A stretch of DNA of 64,000 bases from Symbiodinium natans (GCA_905221605.1 CAJNDS010002279.1:67001-131000), one strand, 5' to 3'. Shown: positions 54,676 to 63,110, numbered from the stretch's first letter. Notes: a model not told the origin generated them from the sequence alone. Program-made: numbers and translations.

Positions 54676-55545
54676 TCAACATAATGAAGAAGTCTCTACA
54701 TGTCCTGATTGTGAAACAATAGGGAGAAAGTGACATTTAACATTCCCTGCTCCATCCGTTATTCTAAATGTTAACCTTTTGATGTTTCTTTTGGCGACAT
54801 TTATATAGTCAAAATCTGTTATTCCATAACTGTCGCTGATAATACCTGCAAATGGTGCATTCACTGGGACTTTTTTTATTATTGCGTTTGAAAAAGCAGA
54901 AGGGCTGTGAAAATTATTATTAGACAGTTCAGGACAAGAAATATAAACATCAGGATAGTTTACCAGATTTATAAACCCCGTTGTCCAAGGGGAGGATGAA
55001 GTGAATGCGTCACCAACTGGTGTTGTAAAACCCAAAACATTATCAATAGAATTAAGATTATTAAGATCCACGGAATTAGAGAATGAACCAGCAAAAGTAG
55101 GCACATCTGTATCAGTCAAGGGTATGAAGATGACTTCGCTATAATTAGACGATATGATAATTTTGTTTGTTAAAGTGTCGTATGTAGCAGAGTATGAGCC
55201 GGTTCTTCCCCCGCTATCAAAGAAGGTGTTTAATTGTGTTTCCATGGCTGAGGCTAGATCAGGAGCAGTGTAGTTTCCTACAGGTATCTCAATTCTTCTA
55301 TATGTTATTCCTTGAGGTGTGGCAGGTGGCAATATCTGATGTCTAAAATATAGGTTTTGATTATTTGTATTGATTGAATACCATGCATTGGGAATAGCTA
55401 CCTCGTGCACTTGCATAATGGTGTTGTCGGGTATTTCAAAGGTGTTCTGTATCTCTATTTTAAAATCAGAAGTTGATTTACTGTCAGAAACTCTGTATTG
55501 AGAATTAACATAAACTTTTTTGTATGTTAAAGGTCTGAAACTCAT
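54676..55545 (-). CDS. Minor capsid protein (penton, single jelly-roll type)
   Basis: 289 residues. Starts MSFRPLTYKKVYVNSQYRVS. Beta-rich, with QVHEVAIPNAWYSINTNNQN and RRIEIPVGNYTAPDLASAME, and near the end the penton-like signature AKRNIKRLTFRITDGAGNV. Such proteins form the five-fold vertices of the capsid. After GAGNV the listed frame gives KCHFLPIVSQSG; one base of slip gives NVTFSLLFHNQDM and a stop, which fits the usual F-S-L ending better. I suspect a frameshift near 54740. It is transcribed divergently from the lipase gene, with only 40 bases between the start codons. Confidence 0.8.
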   Translation of the reverse strand: MSFRPLTYKKVYVNSQYRVSDSKSTSDFKIEIQNTFEIPDNTIMQVHEVAIPNAWYSINTNNQNLYFRHQILPPATPQGITYRRIEIPVGNYTAPDLASAMETQLNTFFDSGGRTGSYSATYDTLTNKIIISSNYSEVIFIPLTDTDVPTFAGSFSNSVDLNNLNSIDNVLGFTTPVGDAFTSSSPWTTGFINLVNYPDVYISCPELSNNNFHSPSAFSNAIIKKVPVNAPFAGIISDSYGITDFDYINVAKRNIKRLTFRITDGAGNVKCHFLPIVSQSGHVETSSLC

Positions 55546-55585
55546 ATTAATAACAGATAAAATATTTATATGATTTATTAATACA
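55546..55585. promoter_or_regulatory. 40-bp bidirectional intergenic region with inverted AT arms
   Basis: The gap between penton (-) and lipase (+) starts reads ATTAATA ... TATTAAT, 7-bp arms at 55546-55552 and 55576-55582, with an A/T core (AAATATTTATATG). Many viral start codons here follow TATAAT- or TTAAT-like strings. A shared promoter with very short leaders is inferred. Confidence 0.5.
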
Positions 55586-56137
55586 ATGACAAGAGTTCAG
55601 TCTCAATTAGACAACATGCTGAAGTCCAACGGGAGAATATCCAACACACAAGGTATTAAGATGGCATACGATCGTGATAATAAGGTTTACGTGAGAGGTA
55701 ATAAAATGTATGTTGGTGGCACAGTTTCCACAAATGACTGGAAACAAAATTTTACAATGCTTAAAACGGGGCAAATTAGACAAATGGATAGGTATAAGGA
55801 AGCAAGGAGGGTATTGTTAGAAAACCCGCAGGTGGATACATTACTAGGGCACTCTATGGGTGGCAGTGTTGTTTTAGAACTAAATAATGAATTTAAAGAC
55901 AAGAATTTCAAAACTCGCACCTACGACGCTCCTGTAGTTTCACTAGTCAGTCCAATCTTTGGGTTTGACAGACCCACTGAACAACACAAGAGATTTAGAA
56001 AAGCGGGAGATTTAGTAAGTTCACTAGACAACGCGGCCATTAGTTACAACACTGATAGTTTAAATCCGATAAGAAATCATGATGTAGATGGCTTAATGAA
56101 TGTCAATGAGGATATTCCCGAAATGGGTTGGATTTAA
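55586..56137 (+). CDS. Lipase (alpha/beta hydrolase, class 3-like)
   Basis: 183 residues. The nucleophile elbow is LLGHSMGGSVVLEL (G-x-S-x-G, Ser90). Asp142 in RKAGDLVSSLDNAA and His165 in PIRNHDVDG are in the right order for the triad. An upstream strand (VYVRGNKMYVGGT) and a helix (RYKEARRVLLENPQ) precede it. Small lipases like this occur in several Polinton-like viruses and in mavirus; a role in membrane breach during entry or exit is proposed for them, not shown here. The frame is intact, ending TAA. Next gene 17 bases downstream. Confidence 0.85.
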   Translation: MTRVQSQLDNMLKSNGRISNTQGIKMAYDRDNKVYVRGNKMYVGGTVSTNDWKQNFTMLKTGQIRQMDRYKEARRVLLENPQVDTLLGHSMGGSVVLELNNEFKDKNFKTRTYDAPVVSLVSPIFGFDRPTEQHKRFRKAGDLVSSLDNAAISYNTDSLNPIRNHDVDGLMNVNEDIPEMGWI

Positions 56138-56153
56138 TCTCTACTATTATAAT

Positions 56154-56389
56154 ATGATGTTCAATAAACCTAAACATATAAAAGAACCACATCGTGTTGG
56201 TAAACCATCAGAAAGTTTAAGGTTCAAAAACAAACTAATTAAAACTATGAATAACTCGGCTTATGAGAGTATAGTATAAGGAATATTATAGAAGAAGGGG
56301 AGAATGTAGCGTCACAACCTCAGCTAGAGAAACAGAATAATGAACATTTTAAAAGCCATAAAAGATATAATAATAAAAAATCTAAATAA
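56154..56389 (+). CDS. Small basic protein, one frameshift
   Basis: ATG 56154 reads MMFNKPKHIKEPHRVGKPSE and on through MNNSAYESIV to a TAA at 56277. Shifting by one base there, the frame continues RNIIEEGENVASQPQLEKQN and NEHFKSHKRYNNKKSK to TAA 56389. I read one gene of about 78 residues with a frameshift at about 56275. No family recognised. It lies between lipase and major capsid genes on the same strand. Confidence 0.55.
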
Positions 56390-56397
56390 ATAATATA

Positions 56398-57864
56398 ATG
56401 GATCTAGTTTTAGCTGAAAGTAATGACAATATGATTAACTCCCTTCAATTTGGTCTCCCAGAGAGCGCGGCATATGTAACTGACAGGAAGCAAGTTCACT
56501 TTCCTAGTGTATCTGGAAACATCTTTAGTTCCTCTAATGGTAATAAATATTTAAAATTTGTAATCACAGGTGAAGATAATAATTATATTGATTTGTCTAG
56601 TGTTTGTTTGTTCTTTGGTGTTGTTAATACATCCACTACTGCAGGAGAATATTTACGCCCATTAGGTGAGAGCCACGCCTTCTTCACTAGATACAGATGC
56701 AACGCAGCAGGGCAACAGATAAACGATATTGATAACTACAACCAAGTGTGTGAACAAATGAAATCATTCAAAAGTGAGGAAGTCAGAAATTTAGATGATA
56801 TTCAGGAAGGTTGTTTAACACGATATGACAGCAGAATTAACCGACTTTATGCTTATACAATAGAAGGACATGATGCAGTAGCGACAGTTGGAGCTAACGA
56901 CAGAGGTATTGTTTTACCAAAACTAACACGAGCAAATACAACAGGAATTGAACAGGGCAAGTTTGTAAGAATGGGTCATAAGCCAGTATGTGGGTTCGTA
57001 AATTCAGGCTATTATCCACCCATTCGTTATTGTCCACTTGAATTTATTTTTGAGATTGTTTCAGATGCAGGTGAACCAGTTATAAGACCAGCTACACCAG
57101 TGGCAGGAACTCAAGCGGAAGACGATGTAAACAGCTTATTCTTTACAACTCGTAACACAACAACATCGTGGTCAATTCAGAATTGCATCCTAAGATGCGA
57201 TTTAATTACTGTCGACAATAATATTAACAATAACATAATTTCACATTTAATCAAAGGTGGCAGATTACGTATGGTTTACCCTGCCTATCACAGTTTTTCT
57301 CAAACCTTCACTGCAGGAAACACAGAGATCAACATGAACATCGTTAAATCTTCAACTCGTTTATCTCAGATGTTCTTCACCTTTAGCAACAGCAATATCA
57401 ATAATGACAACACAGCAGGTAATTATGACAAAAAGAGATGGAACTACTTTTTCCACCCTATGGCGGTAACCATTGATAACCTTGAAGGTGTGATCGGCAG
57501 CGATAAACAAATTTCAGCACAAATACAAATAGCTAATAAGAAATTCCCAGAACAGGAAATATCAAGCATTAGCGAGTTTATGTATTTCCTTCGTAGGGCT
57601 GTTAATGTTATGTCGCCTTATTACGATGGCTTTTCAATTGACATTTACCGCTATGCAAATGATAAGTTTATTGGTGGTATAAATTTCGATAAGCAACCTG
57701 AAATGAATTTTACTGGTTCCAATACTAAAATGGGCTCCTTAATCACTTTTAAAATCAAAGGAGCCAACGCAAATTTCGCATTAGGAATTGAGAGAGTTTT
57801 TGTGACTGCTGTGAGTGAGCAAATATTCGAGCTCTCGGAGAGTGCCTCAACCGTTTTAGACTAA
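56398..57864 (+). CDS. mcp: Major capsid protein (double jelly-roll)
   Basis: 488 residues, intact. The N-terminus MDLVLAESNDNMINSLQFGL, the strand IFSSSNGNKYLKFVI, and the segment YLRPLGESHAFFTRYRCNAA then GQQINDIDNYNQVCEQM are typical of Polinton-like virus major capsid proteins, as is the C-terminal part with NANFALGIERVFVTAVSE. The protein would trimerise into the hexagonal capsomers of an icosahedral shell. The start follows AATAAATAATATAATG directly, with 8 bases to the preceding stop. It is the longest undamaged gene in the element. Confidence 0.9.
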   Translation: MDLVLAESNDNMINSLQFGLPESAAYVTDRKQVHFPSVSGNIFSSSNGNKYLKFVITGEDNNYIDLSSVCLFFGVVNTSTTAGEYLRPLGESHAFFTRYRCNAAGQQINDIDNYNQVCEQMKSFKSEEVRNLDDIQEGCLTRYDSRINRLYAYTIEGHDAVATVGANDRGIVLPKLTRANTTGIEQGKFVRMGHKPVCGFVNSGYYPPIRYCPLEFIFEIVSDAGEPVIRPATPVAGTQAEDDVNSLFFTTRNTTTSWSIQNCILRCDLITVDNNINNNIISHLIKGGRLRMVYPAYHSFSQTFTAGNTEINMNIVKSSTRLSQMFFTFSNSNINNDNTAGNYDKKRWNYFFHPMAVTIDNLEGVIGSDKQISAQIQIANKKFPEQEISSISEFMYFLRRAVNVMSPYYDGFSIDIYRYANDKFIGGINFDKQPEMNFTGSNTKMGSLITFKIKGANANFALGIERVFVTAVSEQIFELSESASTVLD

Positions 57865-57911
57865 GAAGAGATATCATTATTAATTTAATAAAAATCTAAA
57901 TTACTTCAATA

Positions 57912-58835
57912 ATGGCTTCACTAAATAATTTAACGGCAGTTTATGCAGATAGGTTTTATTTGTCATCTTCAGCGGGTGTAAGTGAAATATCAGATACATA
58001 TGCTACAAAAACCGAATTAGGAGACATCAACACTGCAAACTCTTCAAACATTCAAGCAAACACAGACGCCATAGCAGTTTTAAATAGTAAGCAACTGCAA
58101 AGCTTTAATAATATTAATGCTATTAACACAGATTTAACTAACAACTACCAAACTAACACAGTTCTAGCTACCAATTTTTACAATAAAACAGAAATAGACG
58201 CTACATTTACTAACTATTACACATCAACACAAATAGACACAAATTTATCTACCAAATATCAAAGTAATAGTCAATTAGCAACAAATTATTATAATAAATC
58301 AGAAATTGATACAACATTTAGTAGTTATTATACAATAACACAAACACAAGCAAATTATTATGATAAAACTTATATTGATGCTAATATTGGTGGAGGGGGA
58401 TATAGTGATACAGAGATCGATAATTTATTAGATTTAAGAGTGCCTAAATCAGATTTTACACAAAGATTTAAAGTAAATCCAATAAATGATTGTAGTGCTC
58501 CGACAGTAATTCATAGCGGTTTAACATTAAACAATTCAACAATTAATATTAATCCAATAGAGGGATTGCTATTTAGTAATCAAACGGGAGGAGGTGATAA
58601 AGTTATATCAGTATTCAAAAACGCCACAAATTATTTAACTTTGCAAGGAAATAAAATTATAGCTAATGCTACAATCGATGACAGTTTAGCGAATTTAGAC
58701 TTGAACCCATCTAATAGCGTTACTGTAAATGATTTATCAATCAGTGGTGATTTAAATTTTGATGGAACAACGGCAAATATTAATGATGCAACTGACGGTT
58801 TAAACATTTTACAAAGCATCAACGGACGCGAGTAA
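57912..58835 (+). CDS. Fibre/spike-like protein, N-terminal part
   Basis: 307 codons from ATG 57912. After an anchor-like N-terminus it has a series of repeats: NFYNKTEIDATFTNYYTSTQ, NYYNKSEIDTTFSSYYTITQ, NYYDKTYIDANIGGGGYSDT. The Y-x-K-(T/S)-E-I-D pattern is common in fibre and spike proteins of phages and algal viruses and forms trimeric coiled or triple-helical stalks. The frame ends ILQSINGRE, but an extra A in an A-run near 58807 hides the true continuation FYKASTDASNV, which is seen intact in the second repeat at 59400. The gene therefore continues to at least 59956. Confidence 0.75.
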   Translation: MASLNNLTAVYADRFYLSSSAGVSEISDTYATKTELGDINTANSSNIQANTDAIAVLNSKQLQSFNNINAINTDLTNNYQTNTVLATNFYNKTEIDATFTNYYTSTQIDTNLSTKYQSNSQLATNYYNKSEIDTTFSSYYTITQTQANYYDKTYIDANIGGGGYSDTEIDNLLDLRVPKSDFTQRFKVNPINDCSAPTVIHSGLTLNNSTININPIEGLLFSNQTGGGDKVISVFKNATNYLTLQGNKIIANATIDDSLANLDLNPSNSVTVNDLSISGDLNFDGTTANINDATDGLNILQSINGRE

Positions 58836-59956
58836 TGTTATGACAGTTGCTAATGATAGTGGGAAGTTAAAATTTAGAAGTTTTGGAATTGATAGTTTCC
58901 TTGGCAATGATGCACCGGCAGAACTATTTTTAAATATGAACAATCCTAACGGTGTAAGATGTGCTAAATTAGGTATTGGTGCAAGTCCAGGAACAGATAC
59001 TTTAAATGTATCGGTGGTAATGCTATATTTAATTGTCTTTGTAGGTTTGATAATATACCCACCTTTAATAGTAGTGTTTATATAAGTAATAATGGAAGAG
59101 TTTTTCAACGAGCCGATGCTAATAATTCATTAAATGTTATATCAACAGAAGAGATTAATTTTTCACGTAGAACAACCGACCCAACTAGTGGCACTATTGC
59201 TTTAACATTAAATGATACTAACGGAATTACACTAAATAGGGCAGTCGTAAATAGTCAAACATTCAACAGTATAGGGAAAATAACGGCAGAAGCTGATTTA
59301 GATGTGTCAGGAGACATTAGTTTAAGCACTGATTCTAATTTAACAGGTGATTTAAATTTATTGGAGAAAATGCAAATATTAATAATGCTAAAGGACTAAC
59401 ATTTTACAAAGCATCAACAGACGCGAGTAATGTTATGACAGTGGCAAACGACCAAGGAAAATTACGTTTCCGAAGTTTTGGAATTGATAGTTATAATGCT
59501 AATGACACATCGCAACAATTATTTTTCAATATGAATAATTCTAATGCGGCAAGATGTAATAAATTAGGAGTTGGGGCGAATGCTGGTGTAGATGCCTTTA
59601 ATGTAAGTGGAGGTAATGCTTATCTTGGTTCTACATCAAGATTTAATGGTATTGCTACATTTAACGGTGATATTTATGTAAGTAATAATGGAAGAATATT
59701 TCAACGAGCGGACGTTAATAATTCATTAAATGTTATATCAACAGAAGAGATTAATTTTTCATTACAACCAAGTAGAATAACCGACCCTACAACAGGGACA
59801 ATAGCACTTCAACTAAATGACACTAACGGAATTACAATAAACAGAGCGGTCGTGAATAACCAGACTTTTAACAGTATAGGTAAAATAACTGCGGAAGCAG
59901 ATTTAGACGTATGGGGTGGTGTTTTTTTTTTTATCATAATTCGTGAATTATTATAA
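58811..59956 (+). CDS. Fibre/spike-like protein, C-terminal repeats, frameshifted
   Basis: Continuation of the gene at 57912. Two tandem units of about 198 residues: each reads SNVMTVANDxGKLxFRSFGI, then NNGRxFQRAD, SLNVISTEEINFS and FNSIGKITAEADLDV. The first unit (to about 59400) has slips near 59010 (NVSGGNA read as VSVVML) and 59365 (a T-run); the second unit (59435-59956) is open for 173 codons. The listed end WGGVFFFIIIRELL follows a run of T and is probably off frame, so the true C-terminus is uncertain. Fibre tips are the likely receptor-binding part in such viruses (inference). Confidence 0.7.
58811..59956 (+). repeat. 595-bp tandem duplication in the fibre gene
   Basis: ACAAAGCATCAAC(G/A)GACGCG recurs at 58811 and 59406, and similarity runs for the whole unit (about 80% by eye). 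One duplication event followed by point changes explains it. Confidence 0.85.
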
Positions 59957-59976
59957 ATATTGTAAAATAATATAAT

Positions 59977-60213
59977 ATGACAATATACGTTGATAAAATA
60001 ACTATGGATTTTAATACCGAGTATTACCCTCCTCATTGTGAAAGGCAGTGTGTTAGATGTAAAAAATTTCAAAATTTAGTGCATTTCAAAAGATATTATC
60101 ATTGTAAAACGGGTAGGTATTTATCACAGTTTAGAACCACTGTTACTTGCTGTGAATGTTTAGACAGTATGAAAGCATACAACGATAAACGCAAAAATGA
60201 CTTAAAAGGATAG
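59977..60213 (+). CDS. Small zinc-binding protein
   Basis: 78 residues from ATG 59977, stop TAG. Cys pairs CERQCVRCKKF and TCCECLDS, plus HFKRYYHCKTGRY between them, make a probable zinc ribbon. The TAG here ends the gene and a new ATG follows 18 bases later, which argues that TAG is a real stop in this element. Function unknown; small zinc proteins of this type are common in PLVs. Confidence 0.7.
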   Translation: MTIYVDKITMDFNTEYYPPHCERQCVRCKKFQNLVHFKRYYHCKTGRYLSQFRTTVTCCECLDSMKAYNDKRKNDLKG

Positions 60214-60230
60214 TGTCCTTTATATATAAC

Positions 60231-60602
60231 ATGGAAGGTTCAAAACTTAAATGCTCAAGGTGTCACAGTAAAAAGACAGTTGAGGAATTCGGATACAGCA
60301 AGAATAACAAATTATTTGCAAACTGTATTCAATGCAGAGAGAAGAGGAAAGAGTATAGTCAGAAATACAAAAAGCAAGATGGTAAGCCGTCAGAAATTGA
60401 TCATGTGTTTAACCATGCACGACAATTATTGCTTAATGATGAACTTCTTGAGAATTATTTTCTGATATTCAGTAAGCAGGATAATAAGGTCATCATTGAA
60501 ATTCCTATGAACGATGAGGTAAAGGATACCAACAGTAAGCAACCAGTGCAAACCAGCGAAAACAGTTCGTTCTCTAAACTATATCGGATAATGCATTTAT
60601 AA
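60231..60602 (+). CDS. Zinc-ribbon protein
   Basis: 123 residues. I place the start at ATG 60231 (MEGSKLKCSRCHSKKTVEEF), because the longer frame begins with GTG. Cys pairs C-x2-C (LKCSRCHS) and C-x2-C (NCIQCREK) are 22 residues apart, with EFGYSKNNKLFANC between, a form seen in zinc ribbons of PLVs and giant viruses. The C-terminal half is acidic and ends NSSFSKLYRIMHL. Last gene before the right terminal repeat. Confidence 0.75.
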   Translation: MEGSKLKCSRCHSKKTVEEFGYSKNNKLFANCIQCREKRKEYSQKYKKQDGKPSEIDHVFNHARQLLLNDELLENYFLIFSKQDNKVIIEIPMNDEVKDTNSKQPVQTSENSSFSKLYRIMHL

Positions 60603-60651
60603 GTATAATATAAACATACTATATAAGAGGCATTGCATTATGAGTATATTA

Positions 60652-60990
60652 TGGTTACAACCTTTAACCCTAAAGCTAGTAAAATCTATGAGAGAACCCT
60701 TGCCCACTTTGGGATGATAATACCACCTTAGGGAATATGGATAGGTAATTGGTTATTCCTATACTGGTCTTGGTAATGGGGAAGTAGTGGTAATATTTGC
60801 GGGATTGTAGTAGGGAGTATAGGAATATTCCTCTTATATGGATGAGGTAATCGGTTATTCCTATACTGGAAATGGTAATGGGGTAGTAGTGGTGATATAG
60901 TTGGTGAGGTGTAGGGGGGAGTATAGGAATAATCGTCTAATGGGTTGACTGGTGGTATTATTACCCAAAATGGGCAAGGGTTCTGCTAAC
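60652..60990 (-). repeat. Right terminal inverted repeat of the virus
   Basis: Reverse complement of 43721-44060 with few differences. The end GGGTTCTGCTAAC is followed by an extra TGCTAACT (60991-60998), a short duplication of the terminal bases not present at the left end, and then by the ATTATA target duplication. Confidence 0.92.
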
Positions 60991-60998
60991 TGCTAACT

Positions 60999-61004
60999 AT
61001 TATA
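60999..61004. repeat. Right target site duplication ATTATA
   Basis: Direct copy of 43715-43720. Together they fix the element at 43721-60998. Confidence 0.8.
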
Positions 61005-61077
61005 GGTTAACCCCACCTAGCCCTAAACCCTAAACCCTAAACCCCAAACCCTAAACCCTAAACCCTGCCTTTGGAAG

Positions 61078-61104
61078 GAGCCGATGTGGCTGTGGTTTGC
61101 GCAG
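61078..61104 (+). CDS. GH3 family exon (ADVAVVCAG segment)
   Basis: Follows a CCCTAAA array and the acceptor-like CCTTTGGAAG. Reads GADVAVVCAG, the A-D-V-A-V-V-x-x-G strand of the family 3 C-terminal domain, which in these enzymes lies downstream of the GKKIALLG strand. The donor appears to be GC (GCAG|GCGCAG): with it the exon joins 61605 in frame as VVCAG-ATSTES. It is the first host exon right of the virus. Confidence 0.55.
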
Positions 61105-61312
61105 GCGCAGCCCTTGCGTAGATCCATCGCTGCAGCTCACACAGCGTCTGCAAGCACACAATCCCTAAGGGTGGGTTTAGGGTTTAGGGTTTAGGGTTCA
61201 GGGTTCAGGGTGTATATACTTAGGCCCTAAAGCTACTACATGGGCAGCCCCTGTAAGGCCGCCAAGTATATATCACATAGGCGCATGGACCCTTACACAA
61301 TTACCAGACCCG

Positions 61313-61417
61313 AAGGGTCCATGTACCTAAATATTGAATACTTAGGCCTTAGAGTACTTCCTATATAGGGACTTTGGGGCCCAAGTATATAATAATGAGG
61401 TACATGGACCCTTAGGG
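61313..61417. repeat. MITE-like palindromic repeat, family C
   Basis: AAGGGTCCATGTACCTAAAT ... ATGAGGTACATGGACCCTTAGGG. A second, diverged copy lies just upstream (61206-61296), so the two form a tandem pair in this intron. Confidence 0.8.
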
Positions 61418-61604
61418 AGAACTTCATCGGGCCATTTGCAGCATGCTCACGCCGCAACATAGTGCGCGGGTAGTTGCCCGAAGCGGTCAAGGAACCTGAC
61501 ACCCTACTTCGATGGATCTAAACCTGAAACCTTAAACCCTAAACCCTAAACCCTAAACCCTAAACCCTAAACCCTAAACCCAAGCCCTAAACCTGAAAAG
61601 CCAG

Positions 61605-61643
61605 GTGCCACTTCGACGGAATCGGTCGACCGGCAGAATCTGC
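61605..61643 (+). CDS. GH3 family exon (DRxNL segment)
   Basis: Starts after GAAAAGCCAG and ends at the donor GTATCAC. Reads ATSTESVDRQNL, matching the T-S-x-E-x-x-D-R-x-x-L motif that follows A-D-V-A-V-V-x-x-G in family 3 enzymes. It ends in phase 1 and joins the exon at 62614 as NL-R-LDQDAFVGQ. Left neighbour: the CCCTAAA array 61530-61590. Confidence 0.6.
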
Positions 61644-62613
61644 GTATCACACCCAGCACCTGGATCCTAGGAATTGTGGGGAAGCCTTTTGGTCAACTGC
61701 TTTGAAGTCAACAGGGGTCGGGAATTAGGCGAAGAGGGCCCCCCGAAACTCTAAACCCCTAAACCCTCGGCATCCCAACTTGTCAAACTGCCGACGGGAA
61801 CAAGTTACCCTAAACCCTAAACCCTAAACCGTGCCAGTGGTTCTAACAATCATGGTCCCGAACTCCTCTTATGTACGGAGATCGATGTTTAGGATACTGT
61901 GCCCAAGAAAGTGCCCCAATCAAGGGGCTGTAAAGAAGGGACCCTTACAAGGGACCTTCGAGTCGAATTGGGGCTACTCAGGTATACAGGAACTATACAA
62001 GGTGTATAGAGGGGTTATTTAGGGAAATCAGATTAAGGGCCCCTTCCGTAGTTGCTGAGGACAGAGCAAAGCATGTAATGTTGGGTTGTTGGGGTGGGGT
62101 TCAAGAGAGTTCTGGAGTAGTTGGAACCGCAAGAGAGTCCTCTGGCAAGAAAACTACCCTAAACCCTTCCTAAACCCCAAGCCCTGAAGCCATTAAAATG
62201 CACAGATCCACTTCAAAATCTCTTGGAGATGGGCCGACGAAGCAATGTTTCGCCTGCCATTGTTTCTGACTTTTCCTGCAACAGCCTGTGTGTGTGTGTG
62301 TGACCCTGCAGTGCGTCTTACCTACTGTTTGCTCAAGAACCCCCAAATATATATATATATATACACAAGATGAGAATCCCTATGCTACCCTTGCAAGGAA
62401 CTGTGTTTTTGTTTTCATTTTTTTTTGGGGGGGGGGTTCTTAAGCATAGAGGAGTTGCAGTCAACCCTTAGAAGGAGCTATATACATATTTTTTGAGGGA
62501 GTTTTCATTTTGGGGGTTCTTAAGCAATTCCCTAAACCCTAAACCCTACACATAATTAGGAGTTACAGTCAGCTTGGCTGGTGGCAAAAAAAAACCCCAA
62601 AAATCCGTCTCAG

Positions 62614-62642
62614 GCCTGGACCAGGATGCCTTCGTCGGGCAG
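62614..62642 (+). CDS. GH3 family exon (LDQDAFV segment)
   Basis: A 29-base exon after the acceptor ATCCGTCTCAG. Reads LDQDAFVGQ, corresponding to the L-x-(G)-D-Q-x-x-L-(I/V) segment after the DRxxL motif. The donor appears to be GC (CAG|GCAGC). One more small exon is needed before 63949 to fill the family spacing; I could not locate it. Confidence 0.5.
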
Positions 62643-62674
62643 GCAGCTTTTTGTTTTTTTTTTCTGAGTCCTGA

Positions 62675-62822
62675 ACCCTAAACCTTAAACCCTAAGCCCT
62701 AAACGCTAAACCCTAAACCCTAAACCCTAAACCCTAAACCCTAAACCCTAAACCCTAAACCCTAAACCCTAAACCCTAAACCCTAAACCCTAAACCCTAA
62801 ACCCTATAAACCCTAAACCCTA
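62675..62822 (-). repeat. Interstitial telomeric array (CCCTAAA)n
   Basis: About 20 units, 14 of them perfect in a row, among the most uniform arrays in the window. It lies inside a GH3 intron. Confidence 0.9.
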
Positions 62823-63007
62823 GCCCTGCATACCCTTGAAGCGGCAGAGGCCCAATAAGCCCTCAACTTGTTGAGGGCGGTGTTGAATGGCGGATTCATG
62901 CTTAAAACCCTTAAACCCCAAACCCGAGACCCTGAACCCTAAACCCTAAAGCCTTAGCAGACCCTAGGCGGGTGGCAAAAACACCCTAAACCCTATGAAG
63001 CCCTAGA

Positions 63008-63110
63008 CTTGGGATGTTCAGTCCTTCAGTCCTTCATAGGGATTACGCGTAGTGGTGGGGGTACGATAGTCCCTATCTTGGGCTGCTACTAGAAGGGGGA
63101 ACAGCCCAAC
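63008..63110. repeat. MITE-like palindromic repeat, family B
   Basis: CTTGGGATGTTCAGTCC ... AGAAGGGGGAACAGCCCAACC. More diverged than the copy at 23140-23243; a short CCTTCAGT duplication lies in the left arm. Confidence 0.7.

Larger units (their letters stand above)
43721..60998. mobile_element. Integrated Polinton-like virus
   Basis: A 17.3-kb AT-rich block with about 340-bp inverted repeats at both ends and a 6-bp target duplication. It carries a retroviral-type integrase, a protein-primed-type family B polymerase joined to a helicase, a double jelly-roll major capsid protein, a penton-like protein, a lipase and a fibre: the gene set of Polinton-like viruses. No packaging ATPase or Ulp1-type maturation protease was found. 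Telomeric repeats, everywhere in the flanks, are almost absent inside. It sits in a host intron between GH3 exons. Frameshifts and in-frame TAGs suggest a decaying copy or assembly errors. Confidence 0.92.

Noticed and set aside
43721-60998. TAG reassigned to an amino acid in the virus
   Set aside because: TAG ends the gene at 60213, immediately before another start codon, and three cases are too few. Kept only as a low-priority finding.
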